A stretch of 56,755 nt of DNA from NCBI RefSeq assembly GCF_001949145.1, contig NW_019091362.1:8671762-8728516 (forward strand), read 5' to 3'. The notes below the pieces were generated by a model. That model had not been told where the DNA came from. It did not search any database and saw nothing but the letters and a program-made list of their open reading frames with translations. Shown here one piece after another: positions 1-14,500 of this stretch; within the stretch, counting starts at the first letter, position 1; the number at the start of each line of letters is the position of its first letter. The position numbers and the translations under genes are program-made. Origin of the DNA: Acanthaster planci (lineage: Eukaryota; Echinodermata; Asteroidea; Valvatida; Acanthasteridae).

Positions 1-2130
1 CCTTCACCTGTTGAAGGGCTGAGGACTGTTAGGGTGATGTACCTGTACTTCATAGCAAGTGGTGTTAGACAACCCAAGTCCGCTTCTCTGCAGAGGAAGT
101 TGTTCCGTTGCATATGGGAATGTGCTCTTACTAGGTAACTTACCCCTGTGTCGCCACAGTTTTCGTGAGGGCAAAACCCTTTCTATGAAGTACACATGTA
201 TTTGCAACTTGAATCCAGGTCGATTCATTATCTGTTTTCGTGGTGTCTTTCGGCCACGGTTTTTTTTTTCCATTTTGCAAATCATGTGCAAATTGCCTGC
301 AGGGTTATCACCGCATCAAACATAAACTCTTTTTAACAAATTGATGTGCCGTGGAACAAAAATACATCAGAAAAGAAAAAAGCCTGTGGAAAAATGTGTG
401 GTTTGTCCCACGATGGATCTGTTTTGGTGGCCACGAGCCAGCAAACAATCGTGATCTAGTTGTCTCCCTCGGCACTGTTTGGATTAAGGCCTGCAGTGTT
501 TGCTTGCATTGTCTTGGTCTGGTGGACCGTTATGTCCATATTGGGATTTATTTATCAAGGTGATGGAATGGGGGACAGTTTTCTTCCCTGTTTTTTCGGG
601 AACAGGTCATAATCCTCAAATATTTATTCTTTTGTTTGTTGGAGTTGAGACTGACAGTGCGGGATGCCCAAATATCGCGCGTCATTGAAACCCCTCGCTT
701 GTTCATGACGTGCCGTGCACGCGTGACTACTGGATCAGAATGTCGCGGCTCCGCAGCATCTGACCCTCGCCGTCAGCCCATGACAAGGCGGGGCCATCTT
801 TGTTTCACTCCATCGGTAAATCCCATTTGCTACAACAAACACACAGCCACTTGAGACACCATTACACCAAGCCAGAGTTTATTTACTCGAAAACAGGACT
901 TGAAATCCAAATGTGCATTTGCACGCACCGGTAGGAGAGAAAGTTGGAGCAGGAAGCAAGGAACAGTTGGGTTGAGGGAGACATTGAAAGCTCAAATAAT
1001 GGCACCGATGGCCCCGACACGGAAACGGTGCTTCTCTGAGCCAACATTAAGGTGACTGTGCACGGAATATCAGGCTAGCATCAACATACCGTCTCTCTCA
1101 AGTTTCTCATATCTCTAGATCTAAAAAAAAGAGCAAACTACATGACCAAAACTCTTGGGGGGCATCAATCTCACCTCCCTGGAGTAAACAGACGAAAACA
1201 AACCATTTGCGAGTTTAATTTGAATAAAATCTGGTACACTGAGTTATTTGATAGCACACAAACTAACAATTTTAATTCCCCAGACTAAAGACGTTGTTGC
1301 TATACAGTACCTCGTGATTCTGGGCAAGTTTTTGCGTAGCGACAACCATCTCTGGAATGGCTGGTTCCTTTTGTGCCCTTCTTTTCCATTGAGAACAGTG
1401 GATTGTTGCAAGTTGTCTCTCACGCAACTAAGCAAAAGCTTGGCCCGAATCACGAGGTATAGCAACAGTGTTTTTTATGATTTTATGTATAAATTGTTAT
1501 GTTCCCGTGAATTTAAAGAACTCAGAGTACCAGATTTTATTCCAAGGTCACTCGCAAGAGGCTTATTGCCAGTCACTTTCCCGCGATACACATAGTCCTG
1601 TTGGGCACAGTTTTTCTTTCTTTGTTTTTTGTCTTATGAAAGCGTGATATGGAGTTTAAAGTTTAACGAGACCTCCATGTACACGTGTAGGGTATTTATT
1701 TGTCAGAAACGCAATACACCCGTTTGGCTGATAAAAGAGTTTTATCATGTTGACACACAAAGTTTGAATGTCACCTGTGACAATAACCCAGAACAGTAAT
1801 GGCCCAGACACTATACGATACGAATAATGATAGGCAGCGGAGGAGATCTTAGTTCCTACCACAAAACAGTGGGGTGAAGTTATGAAACATGCTGGACGTA
1901 TTGCCGACCTTCGATCATTGTGACGCTGCTCTGACTTTATTTTGGAGTAAAATATACGACTTATTTTTTTGAATTTCTCCCCTGCAGGTTCGTACCAGAT
2001 AAGGAACAGTTCCCTCGATAGCATCGGGTCTGACCCAGCTACTCTAACCCCTCTGACTTCTGTGTCCTGTTGAAGACGGGCACCATACCGACACGGCGCT
2101 GAATGCACTCGCAACAAGGCCGCGGGAGCA
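1..2130. other. Non-coding flank left of GTPase 1
   Basis: No exon of a known family seen. Short frames here have no recognisable domain or coding bias. It holds one small inverted-repeat element (1296-1466). Promoter sequences of GTPase 1 probably lie in its right part, but no TATA box or initiator could be assigned. Confidence 0.6.
1296..1466. mobile_element. Small MITE-like inverted-repeat element
   Basis: The left end GTTGCTATAC, then CCTCGTGATTC and a GGGCAAG-like stretch, recurs inverted at 1433-1466 with a 4-base indel. Arms are about 33 bases. No protein is encoded and target duplication is unclear. Confidence 0.55.
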
Positions 2131-2173
2131 CCATTCACGCTCAGGTCGGCCTAGGGCCAAGAAGACATTGGTG

Positions 2174-2203
2174 GAATGAACAAAACGTATCAGTGTTACT
2201 GCT
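2174..2203 (+). other. Possible upstream ORF in the 5' leader of GTPase 1
   Basis: An ATG at 2174 opens a 9-codon frame ending in TGA, about 125 bases before the predicted GTPase start. It matters only if transcription begins upstream of 2174. No TATA box or initiator could be placed with confidence. Confidence 0.3.
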
Positions 2204-2326
2204 GAACGCTGCAAGCGACAGACTTTTTAAAGTTACCAGTCCGGGTGAGTGCGCCCCGTGTTCTTGAACTCCTACTTCCCGTCGGTGGCCGAAGCAGGGA
2301 CTTTCTCTCTGGCCCGATCCCTGCAC

Positions 2327-2528
2327 ATGCACCCGCTGCCTGAGAACATTGGCCCGACGGTTGCCATGCCGACCAAGATGTCGAGATCCAACTCGCCACC
2401 TAACAACAATAGCAGCGCCTACATGAGCGGGCTCAAGCGCAAGGGATCGTCGGTTCGGCGGAATGGAGTGAGCCAAGCCAAACCCTTTAAAGTCATCGTC
2501 CTAGGACAGGCATCTGTTGGGAAAACAG
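2327..2528 (+). CDS. Exon 1 of RERG-like GTPase 1 (leader and P-loop)
   Basis: Codes residues 1-67 plus the first base of codon 68. It ends at the P-loop threonine with donor ACAG|gtagga. An in-frame stop (TGA, 2246-2248) precedes the open stretch, so 2327 is the first usable ATG in this frame unless a further upstream exon exists. The ATGs at 2366 (gccATGc) and 2378 (aagATGt) have better start contexts. Confidence 0.85.
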
Positions 2529-5500
2529 GTAGGAATTTAGACTAATTAGAGCGAAGGCCCTGGGGAAAAATAATTTCAACGCATTTTACTCATTACTTAC
2601 TAGCGTTTGCAGCCCCTTGAGGTGAAAAATGACATTATTGGACTCTATAGCGCAGAATGTACCGGTAGCGTGTCCACTGTGGCGTAGTCAATTGGATGAA
2701 AAGAAAAGCGGAGCTTTGTGTTGCTTACAAGTATGACCAAATACTAATTTTGCCCCTCCAAGAAACTTAGCCTCCAATGGTCACTAGCACTCTAGACTAT
2801 GGCCCTGTTACTGCTAGATAATTAATGTGTAGTGCAGCAACTTTCTCTGGTGGGAGCTCAACTTGATAGCTCTTTATCTTTGACAAGTGATGTTGTAAGC
2901 AGGAGCTATTCTGTGTCTCATAAGGCAATGCTCCTAGGATGGTCCAGTCTCTCGCTATCTTACAGCCTTCAGTACTTGCCCGACATTTAAAGGAGGCCAC
3001 GTGAATGGTGTCACGGACCTCATTAATTTCAGTGGAGGCCCTAGCATTGCATTGAACGTGGACATTAGCCTTGCGTGACGTAATGACGTCAATAGCCTGC
3101 CACCCCATTCGCGATTGAGACGGCTCATGTCTGTCAATCCTTTCAATTTGCACACAAAAGTCTGTCGAGTTATTCAGTCTTGATTTATAAAGCAACACCC
3201 CCACCCAAAATGAGTATACATGTACTTTCATGTGGCAAACCTGGGGTGTTCCTTTTACACCCGAGTTCAAGGAGATTTTGTCAAAATCGTAGTTTGAAGT
3301 GCAAGATATGGAAGATTAAGACTGTGGTAGTGTGCCCGGTTCGAACCCACCATGCGTGTTTTGAGATAAATGTACTTATTTATACACATCTACTGGTTGG
3401 TTCATCCATGGGTCATCCATAGTGAAAAGCCCGTATTTAACCTCGCCCTGGCAGTTTCCATGGGTGTTTATTGCCCCGTGTACATGTACCCCCAACGCTA
3501 ATTACAGTGGCACGTACACCGTCCCTTGCGGTTATTGACTTACGTCCATACATTTCCCATTCATCGACCAATCTGCTGGAGCTTTTGTCTCCCTTTAATC
3601 CCATTTTGGAGGAGAAACGAGTTTGGCTTGGAAAAAACAGGGAAGAAGACCCGAAGAGGTTGGGGTGGATGACTTTAGATTAACCAATAGTCCGTGATGT
3701 CTGCCTCACTGTGCGTGCCGAGTTCCTTGAAGGGGAAGAAATCGGCCAAAATCACGATATAGCCGGCTGAACTCTTTGTCAGTCAGTATCCCGCGTCCCC
3801 TTGTTTACTGACAGGAATAGGAACAGGTTACTTATTCCTATCGCTTGAAAGAACTTCAGTCGTAGTGTTCAGTGGATCAGTGGGGTGGTTCTGTGTCTCC
3901 TGTGAGCTTTTTTGTCGAAAATCGAAAGTCTTAAATCGCAAAGCTACGCATATCATAATATGAGTATTTTGCTGTAATCAGATTATTTGTGAGTCGTTTA
4001 GACTTTTACGAATTTTGTACTATTGGCATGTACTTTCCTTTTATGCAGGTTTTGTAAATACATATAATGAGGAACAAATGGAAAGGGGTGGCCTAAACTG
4101 TTCTATTCATAACCTAGGTTTTTTTTAAGTTGCCATCTTTTAACAAGGCACATAATTTAAAAATTCCCAGCCTTGCAAATTGTTTGACCAGTGCCGTATA
4201 GGCCTGCAGCATTACCCGGGAGTAAAAGCCACCACGATATCGTTGCATCTAGAACAGAGAGAATAGTGAGTTTGACCGCCGTTGAACATCTCCAAAATGT
4301 CCCAAGCAGTGAGCTCTTTTGAGTTTGAACTGTGAAAAGTTTGGGCTTAATGTTTTGCTCAAAAAATTGCAAGTCCTAACTCGGGTTCACTGTGACGTTG
4401 GGAACCCCCTAAACATAACAACCTTTTTCTATTGCGCAGAATAATGTTAAATATGTATTTGCAGAGAAAAATCTAACATTTTGGATAGTGGGTAAGAACT
4501 AGTAATGTTGCCCTAACAAAACCACCCACTTGCTTTTCTGTTGTCAGTGTCGCAGTCAGACGTCATTAGGATTTTTTCGAATCGTTGTGAATAACCTCTT
4601 CGGCAACCCTATATTTCTTTGCTACGCTCTCTGAAGACATAATTGTTTTCAGGATCACAGATATTCTTTATTATTTGCACTGAGCATGAGCAATAGTTCT
4701 GCGCAGGAGATCACACAAGAAACAGATGAAGGTAAGGAGGGGTACACCTATTGTGTTTTTTTCTGGGGTGTAACGTCTGCGGACATGGCCCTTAACTTTA
4801 AGCTCAGGACGTGTTGAACTTGAACCAGATAAATGATGGCAAACCCAATATCCGTAATTATTTACCTGGACGATATTCGGCCGGGAAAAATAATGAAAAG
4901 CGGGCGCTGGGATCATTCCAAAACTTGCTTTATGGAACATCAAGATATTTATGTAACTATTTTGGGTGTACCCCGACTTAGCGACCATTTTAAAAATTGA
5001 GAAAACTGATTGAAGTCACAGCATGATAATTAAGTTTGTCAGCATTCTCTTTGAAGTTTGAAATCTGCACGTGGCCCAAGACAGAGAACCTCTGTTGCAA
5101 GATGTCTGTTCCAAGTCATACCTTGATCAGAGTCGAGTTGGATATCGGCAAGATCATTGGTATCGATACTTGCATATTATGGTTCTTTTTTCACTAACCA
5201 TGCATCCAATCTGTGCTGTAGAGAAGACTATTCTACACTGATTCTTAATGTTAACTTGTCATTGCCATTTCTTTTCATTGAGCGAATGTTCGGCATACTA
5301 TAAGGCCACCTATTTTGTCGTGCGTGTTACGGATAACATAGTAACATTCTCCCGTTTGTACTGCGGGGAGTCGACTGAGGGTACTGGCTTCATTGAAAAT
5401 CACTGAGCCCCTGTCGCTTTTGTTCGGGGCAAATCGAGCCGGCCAAAGGACGCAGGACAGCCTAAATGTTTCCTCGAAGATGTACCTCTTGTGAGCTCTG

Positions 5501-8500
5501 TAGTCATAATGAGACAGAACAAGGTAGACAAGATGTCCTAACAAGAAGAATTCGGTCGACTTTCGATTTGCAAGGGGCACACGGTCGGGATTTGCCCTTG
5601 GGCGTTTTACATGGGGAGTGTATTTTTATGCATCTTCGGCCACTTAAAACTGAAGAACGTTTCCGGTTGAAAGTGTAGCTGCAATAAGTTTTTCTTAGAT
5701 AAAATTTTTTCTACCACCCTGTACGATTCTTCAGTATGTGAAAACTCTGTGGCACTCCTATTTGGTTATTAAATGCATTCAAATGCATTTAATTTAAAAG
5801 TACAATTTGTGAACACTAAAACTATCACTGCTTTCCTGGACAACTGTTGCTCATAGGTATTTCTGTAAAAGTTGTGAACCAAGACTTTACTTACTGTAAA
5901 TGATTCTGGGAAAGAGACTGATACCTGCTTATTGCTATGCACATAAACAGCAAGGAGTCAGCAAAGAAGAGAAAATTTAGTCCAGCAAAATCTACAAAAA
6001 TGCGCACAAACCAATGAAACACCAACTTCCGCCTTCAGGCTTTTCTTCCTAGGACAACATCACAGTTTTGCTCATAAATATGGAAGTATCATTAGCGTAA
6101 AAACCTAAAAGGCGGTGAGTTACCCTATGAAATATTGAAAGAAACGTTGAAAATAAGATAAACTGAGACACAAAGGTCTGTACTAAAACAAATTGATTGC
6201 AGCTACCCTTTAACATCATATCAACGGTGATGTTAATGCTAATTTTCAAATAGAAGAAGGGCACAATCTTGAACGAGCGCTTTCATTCGTCTTCCAGTAC
6301 TTGGTGTATACCGTGTGCTCCATCTTTACCCCCAACGATCCTTCAAAAAGAGCTTGAATTTTTGCCGGTCCGTAATCCCTGTCTTTCATCTGTTTAGCTA
6401 CCCAAACACCATTATTTCGCGTGACCAGCAAGCGGGGTGTCCTGCTAAAAAGCCAGCTTCTCTTGGCCAATGGAGCAGAACTCCTACAAAGGTTTTCCTC
6501 TACTGGCTGAGCGGGACCAGAACAACAGGCACCCTGTCAACCACCTGCCCGGTCTCACAATAATCTACCAGCGGAACTCGCAAAGACTTGAAAAGGTGTA
6601 CGTCTGGTAAAAAAATCCAATCCAGTCATAAATCGCTCCCGGTCCCCTGAGTCGGCAGGGCGCAGTGTTTTTAAACCCGATCGCGTACAGTCCCAGAGAG
6701 CTAAAAGCCGTCCGCTCCAGAAGTTTTTCTTCAGGAAAAAAAGTTTTTCTTTCGGCTTTCCCGAGGGTTGTTTTAGTTGCCATTAAAGTTCCCCGGTGAG
6801 GGATAAACGAAGTGGACTTTGTTAAGTGGCCAGATTTCGGTTGTTCCCCAGGGAGGACAGAAACCGTAGAATGGCGGCTGGGTGGCATTGTCACACTCAC
6901 TCTCGCTGAATCGGGTTTTGTGCCAGTTGTTTGGGCTTTGTACCTATCCCTTCGCCTGTCAGATTTAGTTTTTATCCGGCGATGTTTTCATCTTGTAGAC
7001 TCGGGCGTAAATGTCCTCCGTAAGCTGCTATACGGCGGGACCTGTGAACCTTCGAAATCACTTTGTTATGATTGAGAAAAAAATATGCACCAACATTTGA
7101 AAAAGTTATTTCCCCGTGAAGAATGTTCTGTGCCCAACCTTAAGTTTGCGGATTAGCAAAAGTACGCCTGGCATTTCTATTCAGAATTCTCAGGCTGTTG
7201 CTTGAAAACGTGCAAGGATTGCAAGGAGGAAAACGTGACACGAATATGGCAAAAAGCTGTCAAATGGTCGACTTGACAAACGTTTGGGAGGTTTATGCAA
7301 GCACAAATTTTGTTTGTTTCGCATTCCGGTTGTCAAAAGCGTCTTCCGAAATACGCTGCTGGTGTATTCCCCTTAAGAATAACACGTCTATATATGAAGG
7401 CAATTATTGCAAACAGTTCGGTGGTAAGAAACATGTAATGGTTCAGCCAGTATGCCGAAGCAACAAGAATATTTTGACAAATAGTCCTCCATTACCGAAC
7501 GTGATCTGGAAGCAAAGTAAATGTTCTTGTCTGGGGTCAATTAAAGAAATGTACGTCATCGGGGTGCAATCATTTCATCGGAGATCTGAGGTGGCCATCT
7601 CAAGATAATCATTGGGACCCTTGATGTCCGGACAGCTAAAAAACGTGGCTTATTTGCTTTCTCTATGGTCTGAGAAGAGTGTTTACATGCTAGCACTAGC
7701 AGTTGTTTGGGTTTTGAACATCAGCACATGCATTTCATTCAGTGTTTTAACTTTTATCACTGAACGCTGCGTCAAACTTTCTGTCGACAAGATACCTTCC
7801 GATCCTTCTTGAAATCGAAATCCGCCGTGAAAGAGCCATTTCCGGACGTGAACACAAATCGTAGTCAGATATATGGGCTGATAACATCGGTCACGTCATT
7901 GCTCCAGTTTATTGTCAAATGAGTTTACACTGTTTGGCGGAGCCTATCGATATTTGCTCGTTGATAACCCCTTTGAAGCCCAGTATTCAAAATAGGCCGA
8001 TTAGGCCTACTGGCCATTAACAAGTGGAGTGGTGTAATTACAGATGAGCCGTCTACTGAAATAGGACATGAAGACTACCTGATGACAGGTGTCCGCTCTG
8101 TACACCGATAGGGCTGCTCTTTGTACCAATCCAGAACATAACTAAAACAAAAAGTAAACGGAAACTACAGACGAAAAGGGAGAAGAGAATATCACATGTC
8201 AGAAATACCCTTAAAGACCGGTTCATACTGCGTGCACCAATTGTGCTTGTATTCAAAGAGCACACAAACGCAAGTATGACGTCACATTAAGTATTTGCGC
8301 TAGCCAATTTGCAAAAGTTGAACACTTTTCAACTCCAGCGTTTCGTCACTTCATATTTGCTCCGCTTTCGCATTCGTACGAAGTAGGACCAGACCCGGTG
8401 TTTGTCGGGAACCCTGAGGTATGGTGCCGACGAATGCTGCTCGAAAAGAAAAATTAGAAGTTATACCGGGTATCGCTACTTTGTGTGGTTTTTATTTTGT

Positions 8501-11500
8501 CCCGCATAATATAAGCAATTGTCATTTCATATCAATACGTTCATGAACACAGCGGATTCTGGAAGAACTGCACAAAACAGTTAAATATATAACCGACCAT
8601 TTTTTGGAGCCGCATCTGCATTCTGTCTGTGCACCATTTTTAACGGTCCCCACTGTACGGTACATTTGCCTGAATGAGTTCTTTCGCTCTCATCTTGAAA
8701 TCCTGGGTCTGATGCGTGGATTCATTACAGCACAAGAAATGTTAAGCTTCGAGAAATTAGGTCAACGACCGGAACGGCGTACAGCATCTACTACTTTCGA
8801 ATAATTCTGAGCTACTGTGTATCATACACTCGTGAAATTAGGTAATACACATGTATTGGCGCGCGATATGGAATTTTTTTCACTGTAAGGATGAGGCCGG
8901 GGAACCATTTAACTGCCCTGCAGTCGGAATTCAAAAACCAATGGCGAACGTCAAGGGGAAACGGGTCAGTCTCGCCCGCACGTCCATCAGCGATAAAACC
9001 GCCATTCTGACGGAGACAATGAATCGAACTTGATAAGGATTATCCTGGTTTATTTGCCTCTCCTGCAAATGACAGGTTGAAGTATCTGTCAGGGACTGGT
9101 CAACTGGCGAGCACACCAACCCATTATATCGTTTTAAAGGGATCAGGGAAGATTTACATTTCGGCAACTTGTGGTATGACCCAGGTCACTCTGGGATATC
9201 CCATGTCGTTCCCGGCCCGACCTTATGCAGGTCAGCAACCTCCGGGGAACGGAACGCAAGGGACTCTTGGGATTCCAAGAGGTTGGTCTTTGTGTGTAAA
9301 ACAGACGGCAAAACATGCCGTAAAAGGCGGCAAACCATGTTATAAATAAAACTTTACATGTACGTTCAATTGCCAACTTTATGACATTCCGGAATGGCGG
9401 GGTTTGAATTGGGACAACGAGATATGTGCAATGCTGTGCAAAAAAGTTTTTAAAACTGATCGCATGGATTATGGAAAACTGATGTTGGTATATCAAGTGG
9501 CTGAAGTAAGAGTGGAAAAACCTCCTCTCATCTTGCTTCAATGGAAAGCAAAAAGCAACTTGCTTGTCAGACTCCGTCAAAACATTCAAGTGGGTCGCTA
9601 AACGGGCGTTGGACCACCCAGACACTGTCTCAGTAACTCCCAGTGAATTGCATGCACTGATCCTCAACTGCCCGTGAGCACGGTCTGCTCAGAAAGCCAC
9701 CAGTCTAAAGATCCTAGATGAGTTACTGGTACCGCCTACCGTGGGATGTAGTAGGAAAAAAAAAACCTTCGTCGCTCGTGTCATCTCCTAGAAAATAGAG
9801 AACTTGCAACTAGGTGTTTTTCTTCAAATGTGAAAACCTCCCGAGATTATTGACTGTTGACACACTCCCCTGTTACCAGCCTGAATTGTTGATCATAGAC
9901 TTTGCAGAAAAAGATTTCACTCGAGCCCGCCTACCGTACCTATTGTTCAACCTTGCAACGTGGTCCCACAGCCTATTTTTCCCCCGTCTTCTGCCCAACA
10001 TTCTCTGCAGATCCAACTGCACTTTCGTCCCCCTGGGTCCCCCCCCCACCATTGTGCACAACACTGCGTGATTTTGACAGGTGAGGAAAACCTTCTGCAG
10101 TGAGTTCAAATTACCTTTAAAACTGCTACGGATGCAATGTAACTCGTTTTGTGCCTATAAAACAGACGGAAGGTACAGTTTGTATTTATGAAAAAAATGT
10201 GAGTAAATGCACAGTAATAAAATAAAACTGTGGGACCCTTATGACAGATTATATACGCCAATCATCGTGAATACACCTGTAATGTCATGTGAAATGTTGA
10301 CTTTGACGAAGTCTGGTTCCCTCTCCCTCATATTTTCCATATGCTTTATCTAGCCTTCCGTCTTTCCGGAATGCTGTGCATCAACTCATTTGCCATGCAC
10401 GACGCGATCCAGTCTAAATTCCCCACCGGATGCCCTTGATCAGTTGTAAGATTTGACATCCCCATGAGCCCAGGATTTGCTCTTGAATTCAAAACTCTCC
10501 ATAGTGAACGCACAATCGACTCATCTCCCTCGTTTGCATCTCTGCATACACCTGGCCTTCGGAAAAAATCGATCGAGTGTGCTCTATATTAAAAGCTTTA
10601 AAAAGAATCTAAACCAGATTTGAATATTAGAAGTTTCTAACGCTGCCTAGACATAAGGCTTTCTCGCCATCGAACGCACACTTTGTTATTTTGCGGCCTT
10701 AAAATTCTTCCGCCTATTACTCCCGTTGCCTGACTACTTTTGAAGTCACCCTTCAAGTCATATGCAATAAACCATGTTGGGGCTCTTGTCATCTGACAGC
10801 GTCGATGAAGACCGAGCTACTTTTCACTGAGAGGCTGGTAAATCCTGTCTGCCATTTGTCTTTGTTCCCCTCCAGAATGCTGGGCACAGCGAATCTTGTT
10901 TCATCCCACCCTAATCCGCGGAGTTGCCGCCAGCATCGGGGAAACCTCGTGATTCATGAGTAGTCACTTTAAAGAGGAATCTCTGGCGTTTTTACCCGGA
11001 TTATGTACGGGTTTTGGTTCCTTTATTCAAGCTTCGAACATGTTAGTCCAAATCAGTCTTGTGAAAGGTGTGGAATTTGATTCCGTGGAAATTTGAAATA
11101 CATGTAAATTGCCGTGGGAATCGACTCACAAATACTCTCTCCCTTTTTGCACTTTTAAACATCTTATGGATCATCGTATGTATCGTTGTATGTATCGTTG
11201 TGTTCATTCCTTCGTGTATGGATCTTCTGCTCTGTCAAGACACGTCCTCCATTGGAATAAATTTCACCTGAATGGACTGGTACAGCAGCACTCTCTGATC
11301 AGCCGATTATGATTTCATTTGTTCGTTCAAGTAGCCTGTTGTCGATGCAACACGTAGCGTGTTGCAGAGTGATTGACATGGCGTTCTTTGAAATGACGAG
11401 TGACATTTTGTCAGTAAACCCAAGAGGCAGAAATCCCAGACGTAATCGTGTCATTGTGGGATAAACCCTCTCCGCGGTCAAATTCGCTGAGAATATGCCT

Positions 11501-14500
11501 GCAGTCCCGATTTAAATGTGTCCACCAAGCAGGCATTGTTAGCAAAAGCCAGGACAATCAATTTTTAGCTCTTCCGTATGGACGTACAACAGACTGGAAG
11601 TCGATTGGTATGGACCGTCCCTCTCAAGACGAAAACAGTTGCATCTTCATTCATTGGTTCATATTACTTATGATTCGCCGGACGATTACTAGTTTATTCC
11701 TTAACTTACGGCCTAAGTATCTGGAATCACGGGCGTCGCTGGAAGGGGGGTGTGTGTGGGGGGGTGTACACCCCCATTGTTAAGTTTAGTCGGCAAAATC
11801 ATGGTCTCTCGGCAAAATAACAAAACAAAGAACGAAGAATAAAGATGAAAGGAAGGGAGAAACAGTACACTCGTTTTGCGTGACGGGCCATCGGCAAATT
11901 TCATTCGGCACCCCCCCCCCACTCAAAAAGGTCAAGTTTACCATATAAGGCACCGGTGACTGTTTATATATCTGTGTTATATTTTTTTACCTTATTTTTG
12001 TGTTCAGATATCTAAAATGTGTCCCGATCTTGTTACATTTTTGTAATTGGTTGCACTGTACAGTGTGATCTGGACTTTTCGTGCATCTCACAGCCTGGGG
12101 CGGAATTCGCTCACTGGTCTCTCAGCTGATCGGCTGTCCTGTGCCTGATCTATTTTGTTTTTCAAACTTGGCATGTATGTATAAAGTACATTTATGGTTG
12201 TAAGCATTTCAATTCAGTCCTTGTTGGCTCACGTGCACTAAACACATTCTAAACATTTTGCGGCGACCTGTAACGGGACTTTGTTAGAACAGCATCATCT
12301 GGTTTTCACCAAATTGGTGTCAAATGATAGCAAGACTTAACTGGAAAACACTCCGGAAGGCTCGTCGCTAGACACATGCACTGCGGCGAAATTGGAGGAT
12401 ACGTCGGAGCGTATTTCGACCCGGCTCATGTATGGTTGAAAAGGAAACCTAAGTTGCTTGAAATGTTACACAAGAGGCATATTTACAGCTTTCACAGGGA
12501 GTGGAGAGTTTCACGTGTGCGCCACACGCCGTGTCCACCGCACACTTCTGCGCAGTTAGACAATAACACTGTTTCTTACACGGTTTTTCTTTGAATTCTA
12601 GAAATATCATCCATGTTGTTGCCTATAATCTGTTGTTGCTTGCGAAACACCGTGGCTTAGACAAGAAGGTTATTTTCTGAGTCCACAAGAGAGTTCTCGC
12701 ACAATGAACGGCATGTACACTTTTCGTTGATGTAATTATGGCGGGTCCGGAATCTGGAGTGCAAATCCTAATAGCTGAATCATTAATCTAAATCCACATG
12801 CGCAAGTTTCTACAAATCCAATATGAGTTTTTCCCGTCCCAAAGGACGTCTAATTTCGTCGCAAAAACACCTTTGGCTGCGCATAATGCATGTTTGTTGT
12901 TGCAAGGATCCCGCAAAAGTGTGGCCAGCTTTCTGCTGTGCCGACGTTCGTGGTGGGAAACCCCACGTTGAAAGATAAGCGGTTTCCCCCGGTCGGTTGC
13001 CTGATGAGATCGGTAATTGGTTGGGTGATAAATGATTGTGGTGCGGGGCGGACCTCGGTGAAGGACTGCCAAAGTATGGAAGTTTTCCTCGCGCGTGACT
13101 GAATCATGGCCATTGAGCTTACATGACATCCTGTAATGTGATAAGGCCTTATACAACAGGGACGTGATTAAGGGTTAAAAGAGGGTTCGATTCGAACTGG
13201 AAACTCGATCATCTATAATTGTTTTGCAACTTGTAACTTAACAGAATTCACATAACATGAAAAGTTCAAATGACTGCATTAGGACAAAGGTAATACACGT
13301 ACAAGACTCAAGTAGGGTTCAATATGAAACCCCAAAACTTAAGTAAGAGTGTCTGATCAGCGCTTCTTAAAAACGCTATTGAAAGGACATTGTTTACTGG
13401 CTTGAATTTTTCTTTTACGAAGCTCGACAGATCTTGAAAACAAATCGAAAACAGGAGGAATTCTTCCCAGTTTAATCAAGTGACTATGACCACTGGACCT
13501 CAGTTGTCTCTTGAATTAGTCGGTACCTTTTAGTCTGGAATCCAGACTACACAAGCCACACTTTAACTATGGGTGCGCAGAACAATAATATCAAAATTTT
13601 CTATTTTTAAATTGCTGACGTGGCCAGATAGTCATCCGCCATAGCGACATGCGCGGTGGCCCGTCTACAGTACGCTTCCGTCCGCAGCAAGCTACCCGGG
13701 TATGAAACCTTGTGAATGAATTTGTTTTTGTAGCCCGCCATCACCTCTTTGATGCTTCAGCTCGTATATCGTAATTCAGATTCAGCAGTACTCGAGGGAC
13801 TCCTTTTGGTGGGTTCCAGTCGTGACCGGACACATTCCCGTACTTAACCTCTGAAAAATCGCCACTTGACCACTCGTGGTAAAACCTCACAGAAAACACT
13901 CTTCGGTCAGACAAGAGCACAGCACTCCATTCTACGTGGAGAACTTTACTGCAGTAAATTCCAGCGTTTTGAGTGACACTTGTCAGAGTGCTTGAACAAG
14001 ATTATTGGATGTTGGAGTAACAGGGCTGCGTCCTGAAATGCTGCCAACGCACGGTAGTAGTACCTGCCCATTCCAGACGGCTGAAGACGTTTGCAGGTGC
14101 GGCTTGAGCTCAGCGCTGACCTGTCAGCAGCGTAGTTAACGGGGAAAGGGCCTAGAAATCTGGTAATGAGCATGATATGATGTTCAAGCTGCAGTTATAT
14201 GGTTTTTCGATGCCCCTTAAAAATGTGTGCCCCCTCCATGGCCCCCTCCCCCAAATTTTCCAAGTCACACCAATGTGATGATTTCCTGCTTTGTTGCCGG
14301 GGTTCAGAACAATCATACATGATAATATGTCACAGTTATATTTTTATAAACAGTGACCACACTACCAATGTTTTGAAGGAACGTGCGTCAGGCAACCAAG
14401 GCTCGCTATTAAAGCCTCATTGTTGCCTGCTCACCTTTTTTCGGACCGAGAGGGCCCCAAATTCCTGCAATATCGGTCACGCGAGCTAGCCGTGATCCTA

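Noticed and set aside
3336-3352. tRNA-like GGTTCGAACCC word
   Set aside because: Matches a B box but has no A box or acceptor stem around it. Not a tRNA gene.
7198-7608. 136-codon plus-strand frame
   Set aside because: The first codon is TTG and no domain is recognised. Intronic position and composition suggest chance.
9143-9667. 174-codon minus-strand frame inside intron 1 of GTPase 1
   Set aside because: No recognisable motif, no splice context and ordinary intron composition. Probably chance.
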